Positions 16,814 through 25,803 of a DNA stretch of 64,000 nt are shown here, piece after piece. This DNA comes from Catellatospora tritici. GTDB lineage: Bacteria > Actinomycetota > Actinomycetes > Mycobacteriales > Micromonosporaceae. The notes under the pieces were generated by a model. That model was given only the letters and a program-made list of their open reading frames with translations, ran no database searches and was not told the origin of the DNA. Position numbers and translations under genes: made by a program. Numbering within the stretch: the first letter of the stretch is position 1; each line of letters opens with the position of its first letter. The stretch is from assembly GCF_019083965.1 (NCBI RefSeq), contig NZ_JAHRCY010000014.1, positions 1,940-65,939 of the forward strand, given 5' to 3'.

Positions 16814-18181
16814 ATGGGTGCACTACGGGGGGTGTCCACCGCGGCAGCGGCGCTGGCTCTGGCCGTACCGGTGCTGCTCGGGGGTTGTTCGGACGGTGAG
16901 CGCAAGCAGGCCGCGGCGCCGGTCGCGGCCCCGGCGCCGCCCCCGCTCACGTTGGCGATCACACCGGCCGCGCAGGCCAAGGACCTGCCCGCGAGCACCG
17001 AGATCGGGGTGACCGTGGCCAACGCCTCGGTGCGCTCGGTGGTGCTGACCGGGCCCGACGGCAAGATCGTGCCGGGGCGGATGCGCGCGGACGGCACCGC
17101 CTGGGTGCCGGACCGGCCGCTCGCCTTCGCGAGCCGCTACTCGGCGACCGTGGTGGCGACCGACGGGCTGCACGCGGTGACGCAGTCGACCGACTTCCGC
17201 ACCATGGCCGAGCCGACCAGGCAGGTCGGCACGGGGCTGTACCTGTTCGACGGGCTGACCTACGGCGTGGCGATGCCCGTGGTGGTGGAGTTCTCCGACG
17301 AGATCCCGGCCGGCGCCCGCGCGGCGGTGGAGTCACGGCTGTTCGTGACCACCCAGCCGCCGCAGCCGGGGGTGTGGCACTGGATGAGCTCGCGGCAGGT
17401 GACCTACCGGGCGCCGAAGTACTGGCAGCCGGGCACGACGCTGAGCGTGCGGACCGCACTGAAGGGCGCGCCGATGGGCGAGGGCCGCTTCGGCGACGAC
17501 GACCGCCGCGCCACCGCGAAGATCACCAAAGACAAGGTGGAGTTGAAGGTCAAGAACTCGACCAAGCAGATCCAGGTGTATCGCAACGACAAGATGGTCA
17601 AGGAGATGCCGGTCAGCCTGGGCAAGTCCAGCACGCCCTCGTCCAGCGGGACCATGGTGATCATGGATAAGCAGGAGTCCACCATCTTCGACACGACCCG
17701 CGAGCCGGGCGTGGACCACTACCGGGTCACCATCCAGTACGCCCAGCGCCTGACCTGGGGCGGTGAGTTCATCCACTCGGCGCCGTGGTCGGTGGGCGAC
17801 CAGGGCCAGCGCAACGTCTCGCACGGCTGCCTGAACGTCTCCCCCGGCAACGCGGTCTGGCTGTTCGAGAACACGCACGTCGGCGACCCGGTCACGGTCA
17901 AGGGCACCGGCCACGCACTGGAGCCCGGAAACGGCTTCACCGCCTGGGATCTGAGCTGGAAGGACTTCATCAAGGGCAGCGCCCTGCCGGTCCCGGCCGC
18001 ACTCCAGCCCTCTGCTGTGGCGGCCGTCACACCAAGCCCGTCCTCGACGGCGGCTGCGGCCACCCCGCAGGCCTCACCGGCCGCCGCGGGTCCGGAACCG
18101 ACCGATTCGGGCGACGCCGACCCGGCCGATGAGGACGGGACGGCACAGCAGGAGTCTCCGGCTGACGAACCTGGACAGTAG
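16814..18181 (+). CDS. Lipoprotein L,D-transpeptidase with Ig-like domain
   Basis: The 455-residue product has a lipobox LLGGC near residue 25, an Ig-like region with AKDLPASTEIGVTVAN, and the YkuD catalytic domain from about residue 240 (MPVSLGKSSTPSSSG, HSAPWSV, then VSHGCLNVS with catalytic C339). A Pro/Ala/Ser-rich tail follows. It resembles mycobacterial Ldt enzymes, which form 3-3 cross-links in peptidoglycan outside the membrane. It is followed by a paralogue in the same direction. The start follows weakly purine-rich sequence but fits the signal peptide. Confidence 0.93.
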   Translation: MGALRGVSTAAAALALAVPVLLGGCSDGERKQAAAPVAAPAPPPLTLAITPAAQAKDLPASTEIGVTVANASVRSVVLTGPDGKIVPGRMRADGTAWVPDRPLAFASRYSATVVATDGLHAVTQSTDFRTMAEPTRQVGTGLYLFDGLTYGVAMPVVVEFSDEIPAGARAAVESRLFVTTQPPQPGVWHWMSSRQVTYRAPKYWQPGTTLSVRTALKGAPMGEGRFGDDDRRATAKITKDKVELKVKNSTKQIQVYRNDKMVKEMPVSLGKSSTPSSSGTMVIMDKQESTIFDTTREPGVDHYRVTIQYAQRLTWGGEFIHSAPWSVGDQGQRNVSHGCLNVSPGNAVWLFENTHVGDPVTVKGTGHALEPGNGFTAWDLSWKDFIKGSALPVPAALQPSAVAAVTPSPSSTAAAATPQASPAAAGPEPTDSGDADPADEDGTAQQESPADEPGQ

Positions 18182-18313
18182 GGCAGGCTTCACGCCGAGG
18201 TACGGTGGGAAGACTCACGGCAGGCAACTCATCCGCCCGCCCCGCGCGTCATTGGGGCAGGATGGATGGGTCGCCTGCTTGGTGATCCCCCCTCGACCCT
18301 GGTGAGGAGAGCA

Positions 18314-19633
18314 ATGCCCACCCCCGACCGCCTGACCCGGCTGCAACTGAGCCGCCGGCGCGCGCTGACCGCACTCGGCCTGGCCGGTGTGGGTGCGGCC
18401 GGTGTGGCCAGCCTCGCCGCCTGCACCGGCGACGACGCCCCGGTCTGGAACGGCTCCGGCGACGACAAGCCGCAGGAGACGCCCCCGAAGGCCACCGTCG
18501 CCATCACCGGCCCGGCCACCGACACCAAGAACGTGCCCGCCTCGGCGGAGATCGTGTTCACCACCACCGACGCGGTGGAGACCAAGGTCGTGCTGACCGA
18601 CAAGGCCGGCACCGAGGTCCCCGGGGCGATGCACCCCGACGGCGCGGGCTGGCTGCCGGACAAGGCGCTGGCCTACGGCGCCGCGTACACGGCGACCGTG
18701 ACCGCGACCGGTGACGACGGCAAGGCCGTCTCGGCCACCACCACCTTCACCACGATGGCCAAGCCGGGCAAGGTGGTCGGCGTCAGCAGCTTCCTGGCCG
18801 ACAACGCCGTCATCGGCGTCGGCATGCCGCTGATCTTCCGGACCAGCCGGGCCATCCCGAAGGCGCAGCGCGCCGCGTTCCAGCGGCGGCTGCTGGTGGA
18901 GACCCAGCCGCTGCAGGAAGGCATCTGGACCTGGTACAACGCGACCGAACTGCACTGGCGTCCGCGCGAGTTCTGGAAGTCCGGCACCGAGATCTTCGTC
19001 AAGGTGCGCGCCGGCGGCCTGCCGCTGGGCGACGGCTACTACGGCAAGCGCGACTCGACGCTGGTCTGCAAGGTCGGCGCGGACCTGGTGCTGAAGGTCA
19101 ACGACAAGACGCACATGATGACCGTGGTCAAGGACGGCAAGTCGATCAAGACGATCCCGGTCAGCCTGGGCCGTCCGAGCATGCCGTCCTCCAGCGGCAC
19201 GATGATCATCATCGAGAAGAAGTCGCACACCGTCTTCGACACCATGGACAACCCCGACCCGGCCAACCGCTACCGCACGGAGATCGACTTCGCGCAGCGG
19301 CTGACCTGGGGCGGCGAGTTCATCCACGCCGCGCCGTGGTCGGTGCAGCACCAGGGCAAGCGCAACGTGTCGCACGGCTGCGTGAACGTGTCGATGGCCA
19401 ACGCGAAGTGGCTGTTCGACAACACCCTGGTCGGCACCCCGGTGACCACCGGCGGCACCCCGCGCAAGCTGGAGTACGGCAACGGCTGGACCGACTGGGA
19501 CAAGCCGTGGGAGGAGTACGTCAAGGGCAGCGCGATCCCGTACACGCCGCCAGTGACGCCGACCCCGGACCCGTCGGCCACCCCGGACCCGTCGGCGTCG
19601 CCCGCCGTGCCGTCCGTGGCGCCCAGCGCCTGA
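18314..19633 (+). CDS. L,D-transpeptidase, paralogue of the preceding gene
   Basis: The 439-residue product starts with a Tat-like tract (SRRRALTALG) and lipobox SLAAC. It has the Ig-like motif TKNVPASAEIVFTT, then the YkuD domain with PVSLGRPSMPSSSG, HAAPWSV and VSHGCVNVS (catalytic C356). The tail is Pro/Ser-rich. It is colinear with the upstream enzyme, so the pair arose by tandem duplication. ATG 18314 follows GAGGAGA; an upstream in-frame start at 18266 lacks such a site. A terminator hairpin follows the gene. Confidence 0.93.
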   Translation: MPTPDRLTRLQLSRRRALTALGLAGVGAAGVASLAACTGDDAPVWNGSGDDKPQETPPKATVAITGPATDTKNVPASAEIVFTTTDAVETKVVLTDKAGTEVPGAMHPDGAGWLPDKALAYGAAYTATVTATGDDGKAVSATTTFTTMAKPGKVVGVSSFLADNAVIGVGMPLIFRTSRAIPKAQRAAFQRRLLVETQPLQEGIWTWYNATELHWRPREFWKSGTEIFVKVRAGGLPLGDGYYGKRDSTLVCKVGADLVLKVNDKTHMMTVVKDGKSIKTIPVSLGRPSMPSSSGTMIIIEKKSHTVFDTMDNPDPANRYRTEIDFAQRLTWGGEFIHAAPWSVQHQGKRNVSHGCVNVSMANAKWLFDNTLVGTPVTTGGTPRKLEYGNGWTDWDKPWEEYVKGSAIPYTPPVTPTPDPSATPDPSASPAVPSVAPSA

Positions 19634-19654
19634 TCAGGACAGACAGAGCAGCAG

Positions 19655-19688
19655 AAAGCCCCGGCGGGAAAACCCGCCGGGGCTTCTT
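19655..19688 (+). terminator. Terminator hairpin between L,D-transpeptidase and tRNA-His
   Basis: AAGCCCCGGCGGG pairs with CCCGCCGGGGCTT around a four-A loop, followed by CTTC. The symmetric stem can serve the L,D-transpeptidase transcript and the convergent tRNA-His transcript. Confidence 0.8.
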
Positions 19689-19690
19689 CA

Positions 19691-19767
19691 TGGGGTGATC
19701 GACGGGACTCGAACCCGCGACCCCCGGGACCACAACCCGGTGCTCTACCAGCTGAGCTACGACCACC
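19691..19767 (-). tRNA. tRNA-His (GUG)
   Basis: On the minus strand the acceptor GTGGTCG pairs with CGATCAC. An extra G at 19767 is positioned as G-1 opposite discriminator C, the hallmark of tRNA-His. The anticodon stem CCGGG/CCCGG encloses a loop with GTG. CCA is encoded at 19693-19691. Confidence 0.95.
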
Positions 19768-19853
19768 ATTGTCCACCGCTGACCTCGCAGTCGCGGCGAC
19801 CGCTAAATGATAGCGGGTCCCCCCCGCCTCTCGTCGAGCGGGTATGGGGAGTG

Positions 19854-20474
19854 TTACGGCAGGACCATCGTGGCGGCGATCCGCTTGGCCTCGTCGACGT
19901 CCGGGCCGGGCTGCGCCACGAAGATCGCCTCGCGGTAGTACCGCAGCTCACGGATGCTCTCGCGGATGTCGGCCAGCGCCCGGTGCGCCAGCCCCTTCTC
20001 CGGCTGCCCGAAGTACACCCGGGGGTACCAGCGGCGGCACAGCTCCTTCACCGACGACACGTCGATCATGCGATAGTGCAGGTGGGCGTCGAGGCGGGGC
20101 ATGTCGCGCACGATGAAGCCCCGGTCGGTGGCGATCGAGTTGCCACACAGCGGCGCCGTACGCGGCTCGGTGACGTACTTGGAGATGTACTCCAGCACCA
20201 TGTCCTCCGCCTGGGCGACGGTGACGGTGGAGGCGCGCACGGCCTCGGTGAGGCCCGAGCGCTCGTGCATCTGCTTCACCACGTCGAGCATTCCGTCGAG
20301 CAGCGCGTCCTCGGCGTGGATCACCACGTCGACACCATCGCCGAGCACGTTCAGCTCGGCATCGGTGACCAGTGCCGCGATCTCGACGAGCGCGTCACCG
20401 CCCAGATTGAGGCCGGTCATCTCACAGTCGATCCACACGAGATGGTCGGCGCTACGAAGATCTCCCACCGGCAC
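19854..20474 (-). CDS. orn: Oligoribonuclease
   Basis: The 206-residue product has the DEDDh exonuclease motifs: VWIDCEMTG, CGNSIATDRGFI and HRALADIRESIREL. HYRMIDVSSVKEL is also typical of Orn. It degrades the di- to pentaribonucleotides left by RNA decay and also pGpG. A GTG start at 20474 is used, with another GTG two codons on. It diverges from the GT87 gene with about 85 bases between. Confidence 0.95.
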   Translation of the reverse strand: MPVGDLRSADHLVWIDCEMTGLNLGGDALVEIAALVTDAELNVLGDGVDVVIHAEDALLDGMLDVVKQMHERSGLTEAVRASTVTVAQAEDMVLEYISKYVTEPRTAPLCGNSIATDRGFIVRDMPRLDAHLHYRMIDVSSVKELCRRWYPRVYFGQPEKGLAHRALADIRESIRELRYYREAIFVAQPGPDVDEAKRIAATMVLP

Positions 20475-20559
20475 AGCCTACGCCCGCTCCCGGCGCGGAC
20501 CCGAAACGGTCACCGCTCCTGTCGGAAGCGCTGTCGGCTGGCCGACTAGGGTTGCGGCC

Positions 20560-21798
20560 ATGTCCACACCACCGGCGCAGACCGCCGCGAACCGGACCGG
20601 CGCGGCCACCGGGATCCGGGTCGCGATCGTGGTCGTCGTGGTCGCCGTCGCCGCGTTCCTGTTCCAGCGGCTGCGGGTCACCCACGACTTCTTCGATCTG
20701 AAGATCTACCTGTCGGCGGTGCGCTGGTGGGGCGACGGCAACGAGCTCTACGACTACGCCCAGCCCGACCGGGTGCAGGGCGCGCTGTACTTCACCTATC
20801 CCCCGTTCGCGGCGGCGCTGCTGTTCCCGTTCGGGCTGCTGCCGACCGGGATGGTCGCGGCGCTGTTCACGCTGGGCACCGTCGCGGCGGTGCTGCTCAC
20901 CACGTACTGGCTGGTGGCGCCGCTGGCGCGGCGGTGGGGCCAGCCGGCCTGGTTCGCGGTCGGCGTGGCCGCGCCGCTGGTGCTGCTGATCGAGCCGCTG
21001 CGCGAGACGCTCACCTTCGGCCAGATCAACATGCTGCTGATCGTCCTGATCATGATGGATCTGCTGGTACTGGGGCCGCGCGGGTCGCGCTGGACCGGGG
21101 TCGGCATCGGTCTGGCCACCGCGATCAAGCTGATCCCCGGCCTGTTCATCGTGTACCTGCTGGTCACCCGCCGGTTCCGGCCCGCGGCGACGGCGACGGT
21201 CACCGCGGCCGGGGCGACGCTGCTGGCGGCGGCGATCGCGCCGCGCGCCTCGTGGCAGTTCTGGACCTCGGCGCTGTGGGACACCGCGCGGGTCGGGCGG
21301 TTGGACTACACCGGCAACCAGTCGCTGCAGGGCCTGCTGGCCCGGCTGGTCGCGCCGCATGAGCCGACCAAGTGGGTATGGCTGCTGCTCGCGCTCGCCG
21401 TGCTCGCGTTCGGGCTGTGGCGGGCCGCGCGGGCCGGTCGCGCCGGAGACGCGGTGGCCGGACTGGCACTGACCGGCCTGCTGTCCGCCCTGATCAGCCC
21501 GATCACCTGGCCGCACCACCTGTACTGGTTCGTGCCCGCGATCGTGGCCCTGGTCGCCGCCGGGCTGGACGCCACCGGGGCGCGCCGCTGGGGCTGGCTG
21601 GCGTTCGCCGCCGCCGCGTACGCGGTGCCGCTGCTCGGGGTGGTGTCGCTGGTCGACTGGGGCGTGGCGGCGGTGCCGACGGACACGCCGGGGCTGTTCC
21701 TGGCCCGCAACGCCTATGTGCTGGCCAGCCTGGCGCTGGTGGCGTTCCTGCCGATCCGAGACAGATCATCGGATTATCTCATGTCAAGGGTCGATTAG
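20560..21798 (+). CDS. GT87-family polyprenol-phosphate mannosyltransferase (PimE-like)
   Basis: The 412-residue product has about ten hydrophobic helices. An early acidic loop THDFFDLKIY carries the Asp expected of GT-C enzymes, and FTYPPFAAALLFPF, TFGQINMLLIVLI and ITWPHHLYW are GT87 hallmarks. Such enzymes move mannose from polyprenyl-phosphate-mannose to glycolipids at the outer face of the membrane. ATG 20560 gives a natural N-terminus. Acceptor specificity cannot be told. Confidence 0.85.
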   Translation: MSTPPAQTAANRTGAATGIRVAIVVVVVAVAAFLFQRLRVTHDFFDLKIYLSAVRWWGDGNELYDYAQPDRVQGALYFTYPPFAAALLFPFGLLPTGMVAALFTLGTVAAVLLTTYWLVAPLARRWGQPAWFAVGVAAPLVLLIEPLRETLTFGQINMLLIVLIMMDLLVLGPRGSRWTGVGIGLATAIKLIPGLFIVYLLVTRRFRPAATATVTAAGATLLAAAIAPRASWQFWTSALWDTARVGRLDYTGNQSLQGLLARLVAPHEPTKWVWLLLALAVLAFGLWRAARAGRAGDAVAGLALTGLLSALISPITWPHHLYWFVPAIVALVAAGLDATGARRWGWLAFAAAAYAVPLLGVVSLVDWGVAAVPTDTPGLFLARNAYVLASLALVAFLPIRDRSSDYLMSRVD

Positions 21799-21899
21799 AC
21801 ATACTTGTCCGTTCTGACGGTTTTGGCGTACCGTGGAACGCATCGGGACACGTCTCCCCCGGGACAGTCCCCAGTGGTGACACCGTTCCCCCGGTGAGA

Positions 21900-21928
21900 G
21901 CGGCCCGGACGCGCAGCGTCCGGGCCGC
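21900..21928. terminator. GC hairpin between convergent genes
   Basis: GCGGCCCGGACGC pairs perfectly with GCGTCCGGGCCGC around GCA. It lies between the GT87 gene and the convergent membrane-protein gene and probably ends both transcripts, although no T-run follows. Confidence 0.65.
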
Positions 21929-21933
21929 GCGTC

Positions 21934-22037
21934 GTCAGCGGGCTTCGTCAGCGGGCTTCGTCAGCGGGCGTCGTCAGCGGGCTTCGTCAGCGGGCTTCGT
22001 CAGCGGGCTTCGTCAGCGGACTTTGTCAGCGGGTGGT
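21934..22037. repeat. 13-bp tandem repeat, about eight copies
   Basis: The unit GTCAGCGGGCTTC is repeated head to tail with a few substitutions. The final copies run into the stop codon and last codons of the leftward gene ending at 22026. It is a minisatellite-like array of no evident function. Confidence 0.85.
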
Positions 22038-23270
22038 CAGGCGGTCCCGGTCCAGGCGCACGGCGCACGCCGGGCGGGGCAGGTACGGCACCGGCGGGAA
22101 CTGCTCGGTCGCCACCTCGCGGACCGGTGCGGTGGTGGGCGGCTCGGCGGGACGGCGCGGTGGCCATACCAGCTCCGATGGTGCTGCCACCGGCGCCGGA
22201 CCACCGTGAGCCCCGGCCCGGAACACGACCGCGAGCGGTGGCGCGCCCCGATGCGGCATACCCGCCCAGGGTGTCTCGTCGGCCGACGCGGGCGGCAATG
22301 GCAGCCGCACGGTCGGGGGTGCCTCGGCCACGTATGCGGGCACGCCCACCGGCGCCGTCACCATCTCGGCAACGCTGACGGCGCCAAGGCCGAGCCCCGC
22401 CACCGTCGGTTCGGCACCTCGGGTGCGGACCAACCCAGGCAGGATCGGTGCCGGACCCGCGCCACCTGGCCCGATGCCGCCACCGGCGCTGCGGCCACCG
22501 CCGGATCCGACACCGACCGGTGCGAACTCCACCGTCGACACGCGACTCGTCGGCACAGGGTTAAGAAGGGGCCCTTCTTCGTCGGAATGCGATAAGAAGG
22601 TGCCCTTCCTTTCTCTGTCCGTGGGCCAGGCGAGGAGGACGAAGCCGAGGGTGAGGGCGACGATCCCGAGGATCAGCAGCCCCCACGAGGCGGTTCCCAG
22701 CCAGTCGGCATGTAGCGCGACCTCCAGCCGGGCGGCGTGGTCACCGGTGGTGGCCGTACCGTCGCGCAGCACGATGACCAGCGCGACCCGGCGGTTGCGG
22801 TCCTCGCTCGGCCGCCACGACAGCGAGCCCAGGCCCTGCCGCTGCCAGATTCCCTGCGCCTGCGGGTCCCCCGGGTCCCCGCCCTGGGCGTCCATCCGGA
22901 CGGTCCGCACCGGCAGCAGGCCCTGGCCCAGGTCCACCTGCGCGATCTCGGTGTAGCGGACCCCCGCGAGATAGGCCGCGGCCTGGTCCGGGTCGGCCAC
23001 GCCCAGGAAGGCGGGGGTGCCGCCGGAGCTGGCGCTCAGCCGCAGCGTGGTCTGACCCACGCGGGTGTACGGCGCGTCGCGGCGCAGCAGCGCGTCGAGG
23101 TCCGGCACGACCAGCACCCGGTCGGGCCGCTCGACCGGCGTGAGGTCGGCGTGGAAGGCCCCGTCGGGGCTCGGATGGCGCATCACCCACCAGGCGGCCA
23201 CCCCGGCGGCCGCGGCCGGAACCGCGATGAGCAGGGCCAGCAGACCGATGATCCACCGCAGCGAGCGCAT
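22026..23270 (-). CDS. Membrane protein with long variable C-terminal region
   Basis: The 414-residue product has an N-terminal membrane anchor (residues 5-30) and an extracytoplasmic region to about 195 with VLVVPDLDALLRRDAPYTRVG and GDHAARLEVALHADW. A second membrane helix (SWGLLILGIVALTLGFVLLAW) precedes a disordered Pro/Gly/Ala cytoplasmic tail. The tail begins RERKGTFLSHSDEEGPLLN, which is the translation of the dispersed palindrome at 22560-22611. The family is unknown to me. The stop lies within the 13-bp tandem array. Confidence 0.75.
   Translation of the reverse strand: MRSLRWIIGLLALLIAVPAAAAGVAAWWVMRHPSPDGAFHADLTPVERPDRVLVVPDLDALLRRDAPYTRVGQTTLRLSASSGGTPAFLGVADPDQAAAYLAGVRYTEIAQVDLGQGLLPVRTVRMDAQGGDPGDPQAQGIWQRQGLGSLSWRPSEDRNRRVALVIVLRDGTATTGDHAARLEVALHADWLGTASWGLLILGIVALTLGFVLLAWPTDRERKGTFLSHSDEEGPLLNPVPTSRVSTVEFAPVGVGSGGGRSAGGGIGPGGAGPAPILPGLVRTRGAEPTVAGLGLGAVSVAEMVTAPVGVPAYVAEAPPTVRLPLPPASADETPWAGMPHRGAPPLAVVFRAGAHGGPAPVAAPSELVWPPRRPAEPPTTAPVREVATEQFPPVPYLPRPACAVRLDRDRLTTR
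22560..22611. repeat. Dispersed palindromic element, copy inside a coding sequence
   Basis: The ends GTTAAGAAGGGGCCC and GAAGGTGCCCTTCCTT match copies at 29588, 35145 and 43609. Here the element is read through in frame by the membrane-protein gene and encodes its KGTFLSHSDEEGPLLN segment. Confidence 0.85.
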
Positions 23271-23405
23271 CCGCGTGTTCCTCCCGACCGGGCGGCCGCC
23301 GACGACCTCCCGCGGGTCGGCGAGGGCGGCGCCGTTCCACCGGGGACAACGCGGGCCGGGCCCCGCGGATGCGGGGCCCGGCCCTGGTCACTCGGACGGT
23401 GGTGG

Positions 23406-24113
23406 CTACGCCGAGCCGGTCGGCTTGCGGGTGCGGGCCAGCGCCAGCCCGGCCACGATCAGCGCGAGCACGCCCGCGACCAGCCCGGCCACGCCGGTCC
23501 AGTCGCTGCCGCCGTCGGCCTTGGCGTCCTGGGCCAGCGGCACGGTCGCGGCCGTGGTCGGCGCGGCCTGCTCGCCCGCGGCGGCCGCGGTCAGCTTCAG
23601 CACCGGGGCCGGGTTCTCCGCCTCGGTGCCGTCGTTGGTCGGCTCGTCGATCCAGCGCACGACGGTGCCGTCGGAGTAGGTCTGCAGCGTCTTGAAGACC
23701 ATCTGGTCGACCTTCGGCAGTGGCCCAAGCGAGATCGGGAACTCCTGGAACTGGCTCGGCTTGATCGCGGCGTCGGCCGAGGCGGTCCAGGTGACCACCG
23801 AGACGACCTCGCTGACCGGGCTGCCGTGCACGTCGATCGGCTTGTCCAGCTTGCGCTTGGTCACGGTGGCGGTCCAGCCGGGCACCGGCGAGGTCATCAC
23901 CGAGGCGACCGGTGCGTCGTCGGGCAGGTGCACCTCCAGCTTGGTGGTGCTGTCGGTGTCCGACTCGGTCGGCACCCGGAACGCCAGCCGGGCGTAGCCG
24001 CCCTGCACCGCCGTGTTCGGGTTGACCGTCACGTGGGCCGAGGCGGGCACCGCGACTGCCACCAGGCCGAGCACGGCCGCGGCCACCACGCCGAGGCGAC
24101 GCATCGTCTTCAT
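23406..24113 (-). CDS. YcnI-family (DUF1775) copper-binding protein
   Basis: The 235-residue product has a signal peptide ending ASA, so H27 becomes the mature N-terminus (HVTVNP). That residue is the metal ligand known for YcnI. The domain continues with YARLAFRVPTES, TTKLEVHLP and PGWTATV. A C-terminal helix (VAGLVAGVLALIVAGLALA) anchors it outside the membrane. It probably binds or hands on copper. It lies 34 bases downstream of the CopC-CopD fusion gene in the same direction. Confidence 0.9.
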   Translation of the reverse strand: MKTMRRLGVVAAAVLGLVAVAVPASAHVTVNPNTAVQGGYARLAFRVPTESDTDSTTKLEVHLPDDAPVASVMTSPVPGWTATVTKRKLDKPIDVHGSPVSEVVSVVTWTASADAAIKPSQFQEFPISLGPLPKVDQMVFKTLQTYSDGTVVRWIDEPTNDGTEAENPAPVLKLTAAAAGEQAAPTTAATVPLAQDAKADGGSDWTGVAGLVAGVLALIVAGLALARTRKPTGSA

Positions 24114-24147
24114 GTCTGGACCTTTCCTACGGCTCGCGGCGCGAGCG

Positions 24148-25803
24148 CTACGAGATCGGCACCGTGGCGGTGACCGACGCTTGATCGATATCGGAGGTAC
24201 GAAGGGTGAACTTCAGCTGCCAGTCGCCCTTGGTGGGCAGCGACACCTGCCCGCTGGCGTGGTTGTCGGTCAGCTTCAGCACGGTGAACGTGATTGGCTC
24301 GATGCCCGCCGACGGCAGTGCCGCGGTGGCCTTCCACTCGACCACCGGCAGCGGATCACCGGCCGGGGTGTAGGCGTACAGGTGCACCAGGTTGTCGCCG
24401 ACCTTGGCCGGGTCGATCTCGACCTGGAGCCGGTACAGCGAGGTGGTGAGGGTGGCCGAGTACAGCTGCTGCTGTGCCACGCCCTGGGTGGTCTCGGCGG
24501 CGGTGCGGGCCGGGGTGGTCTGGGTCAGCGCCCCGGTCAGCCCCAGCACCACCACCGCGATCGAGAGCTCGACCGCGACCACCTTGCGCAGCGGCTTCGG
24601 CCCGTCGGCCGCGCCGTTGGCCACGTGGCGGCGGGCGAGCCAGGCCCCGACCAGGGCGATCACCACCAGGCCGACCTTGACCAACAGCACCCGGCCGTAC
24701 GTGGTCTGCACCAGCGCCAGCGGCGTGCCGACCTGGATCAGCCCGGACACCACGCCCGCCAGCAGCAGCGTCGACACGGCCAGCGCCGCCCAGCGGGACC
24801 AGATCGGCAGGATCGCGCCCAGCTCGCGGGCGTCGGCCTGGCGCAGCAGGTACGCCACGAGCATGAGCAGGCCGCCGAGCCAGACGGCGGCCCCGGCCAG
24901 GTGCAGCGCGTCGACGGCGACCGAGACCGGCGGCACCGGCGACGCGGCCGGGTGCCCGGCCAGCGGCCAGGTCAGCGCGGCGATGCCCGCGACGATCAGC
25001 AGCAGCACCCGGTCGACTGGACCGTCCCGCCCGACCAGCAGCGGGCGGACCAGGATCGCGGCGACGGCCAGGCAGGCCAACCGGACCAGGAAGGCGATGC
25101 CGAGCTGGCTGCCGAGCACGTCGCCGAGGTCGCCCGTGGTGGCCCCGAACAGGGAGCTGCCGGTGGTGTAGGGCGCCTGCAGGTAGAGCCCGGCCAGGGT
25201 GGCGAAGGCGACCAGGCCGAACCCGGTCCACACCAGCCTGCGCGGGCCGCGGCGGTCCAGGCGGGCGGGCCACAGCAGGGCCAGCACCAGCACCGGGCCG
25301 ACGATCAGGATCAGGCCGACGTACCCGATGACCTTGGCGATGGCGATCAGCGTCTGGATGGTCGTGTCGACCTCGTCCACGACCTCGGTGGTGGGCGTCG
25401 CCGAGGGGGCGCCGACGGAGAAGGTGAAGCCGCCGGGCACGGGGTGGCTGTCGGCGGAGATGACCCGGAAGCTGACCAGGTACGTGCCGGGCAGCGCCTT
25501 GTCGCGCAGCCCGATGCGCAGCACGTTGCCGTTGACGGTGGGGGTGCCCTCGTCGGCCCGCTTGCCGTCCGGGCCGATGATGCGGATCTTGTCGGTGACC
25601 GGGGTCACCGGCTCGCTGAAGGTGAGCTGCACCTCCGCGGGGGCCTGCGGCACGACCGACCCGGCCGGGGGGTTGGTGCGCAGCAGCGCGGCGTGGGCAT
25701 ACGCCGGACTGCCGGGCAGCAGCACCAGCAGCGCGAACGCCGCCAGCGCCAGCAGCGCGCGCACCGGGCGCGCGAGAAATCGAGGGGACGTCACATCGGT
25801 CAC
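24148..25803 (-). CDS. CopC-CopD fusion copper protein
   Basis: The 551-residue product has a signal peptide ending AYA and then a CopC domain that begins HAALLRTNPPAGS and contains LTFSEPV, SADSHPVPGGFTFSVG. Eight or so membrane helices of a CopD domain follow (VDALHLAGAAVWLGGLLML, then ALVQTTYGRVLLVKVGLV), with a C-terminal beta domain outside. YcnJ-like fusions of this type take part in copper uptake or handling. The GTG at 25803 overlaps the anti-sigma stop as GTGA, so translation is probably coupled. Confidence 0.9.
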   Translation of the reverse strand: MTDVTSPRFLARPVRALLALAAFALLVLLPGSPAYAHAALLRTNPPAGSVVPQAPAEVQLTFSEPVTPVTDKIRIIGPDGKRADEGTPTVNGNVLRIGLRDKALPGTYLVSFRVISADSHPVPGGFTFSVGAPSATPTTEVVDEVDTTIQTLIAIAKVIGYVGLILIVGPVLVLALLWPARLDRRGPRRLVWTGFGLVAFATLAGLYLQAPYTTGSSLFGATTGDLGDVLGSQLGIAFLVRLACLAVAAILVRPLLVGRDGPVDRVLLLIVAGIAALTWPLAGHPAASPVPPVSVAVDALHLAGAAVWLGGLLMLVAYLLRQADARELGAILPIWSRWAALAVSTLLLAGVVSGLIQVGTPLALVQTTYGRVLLVKVGLVVIALVGAWLARRHVANGAADGPKPLRKVVAVELSIAVVVLGLTGALTQTTPARTAAETTQGVAQQQLYSATLTTSLYRLQVEIDPAKVGDNLVHLYAYTPAGDPLPVVEWKATAALPSAGIEPITFTVLKLTDNHASGQVSLPTKGDWQLKFTLRTSDIDQASVTATVPIS

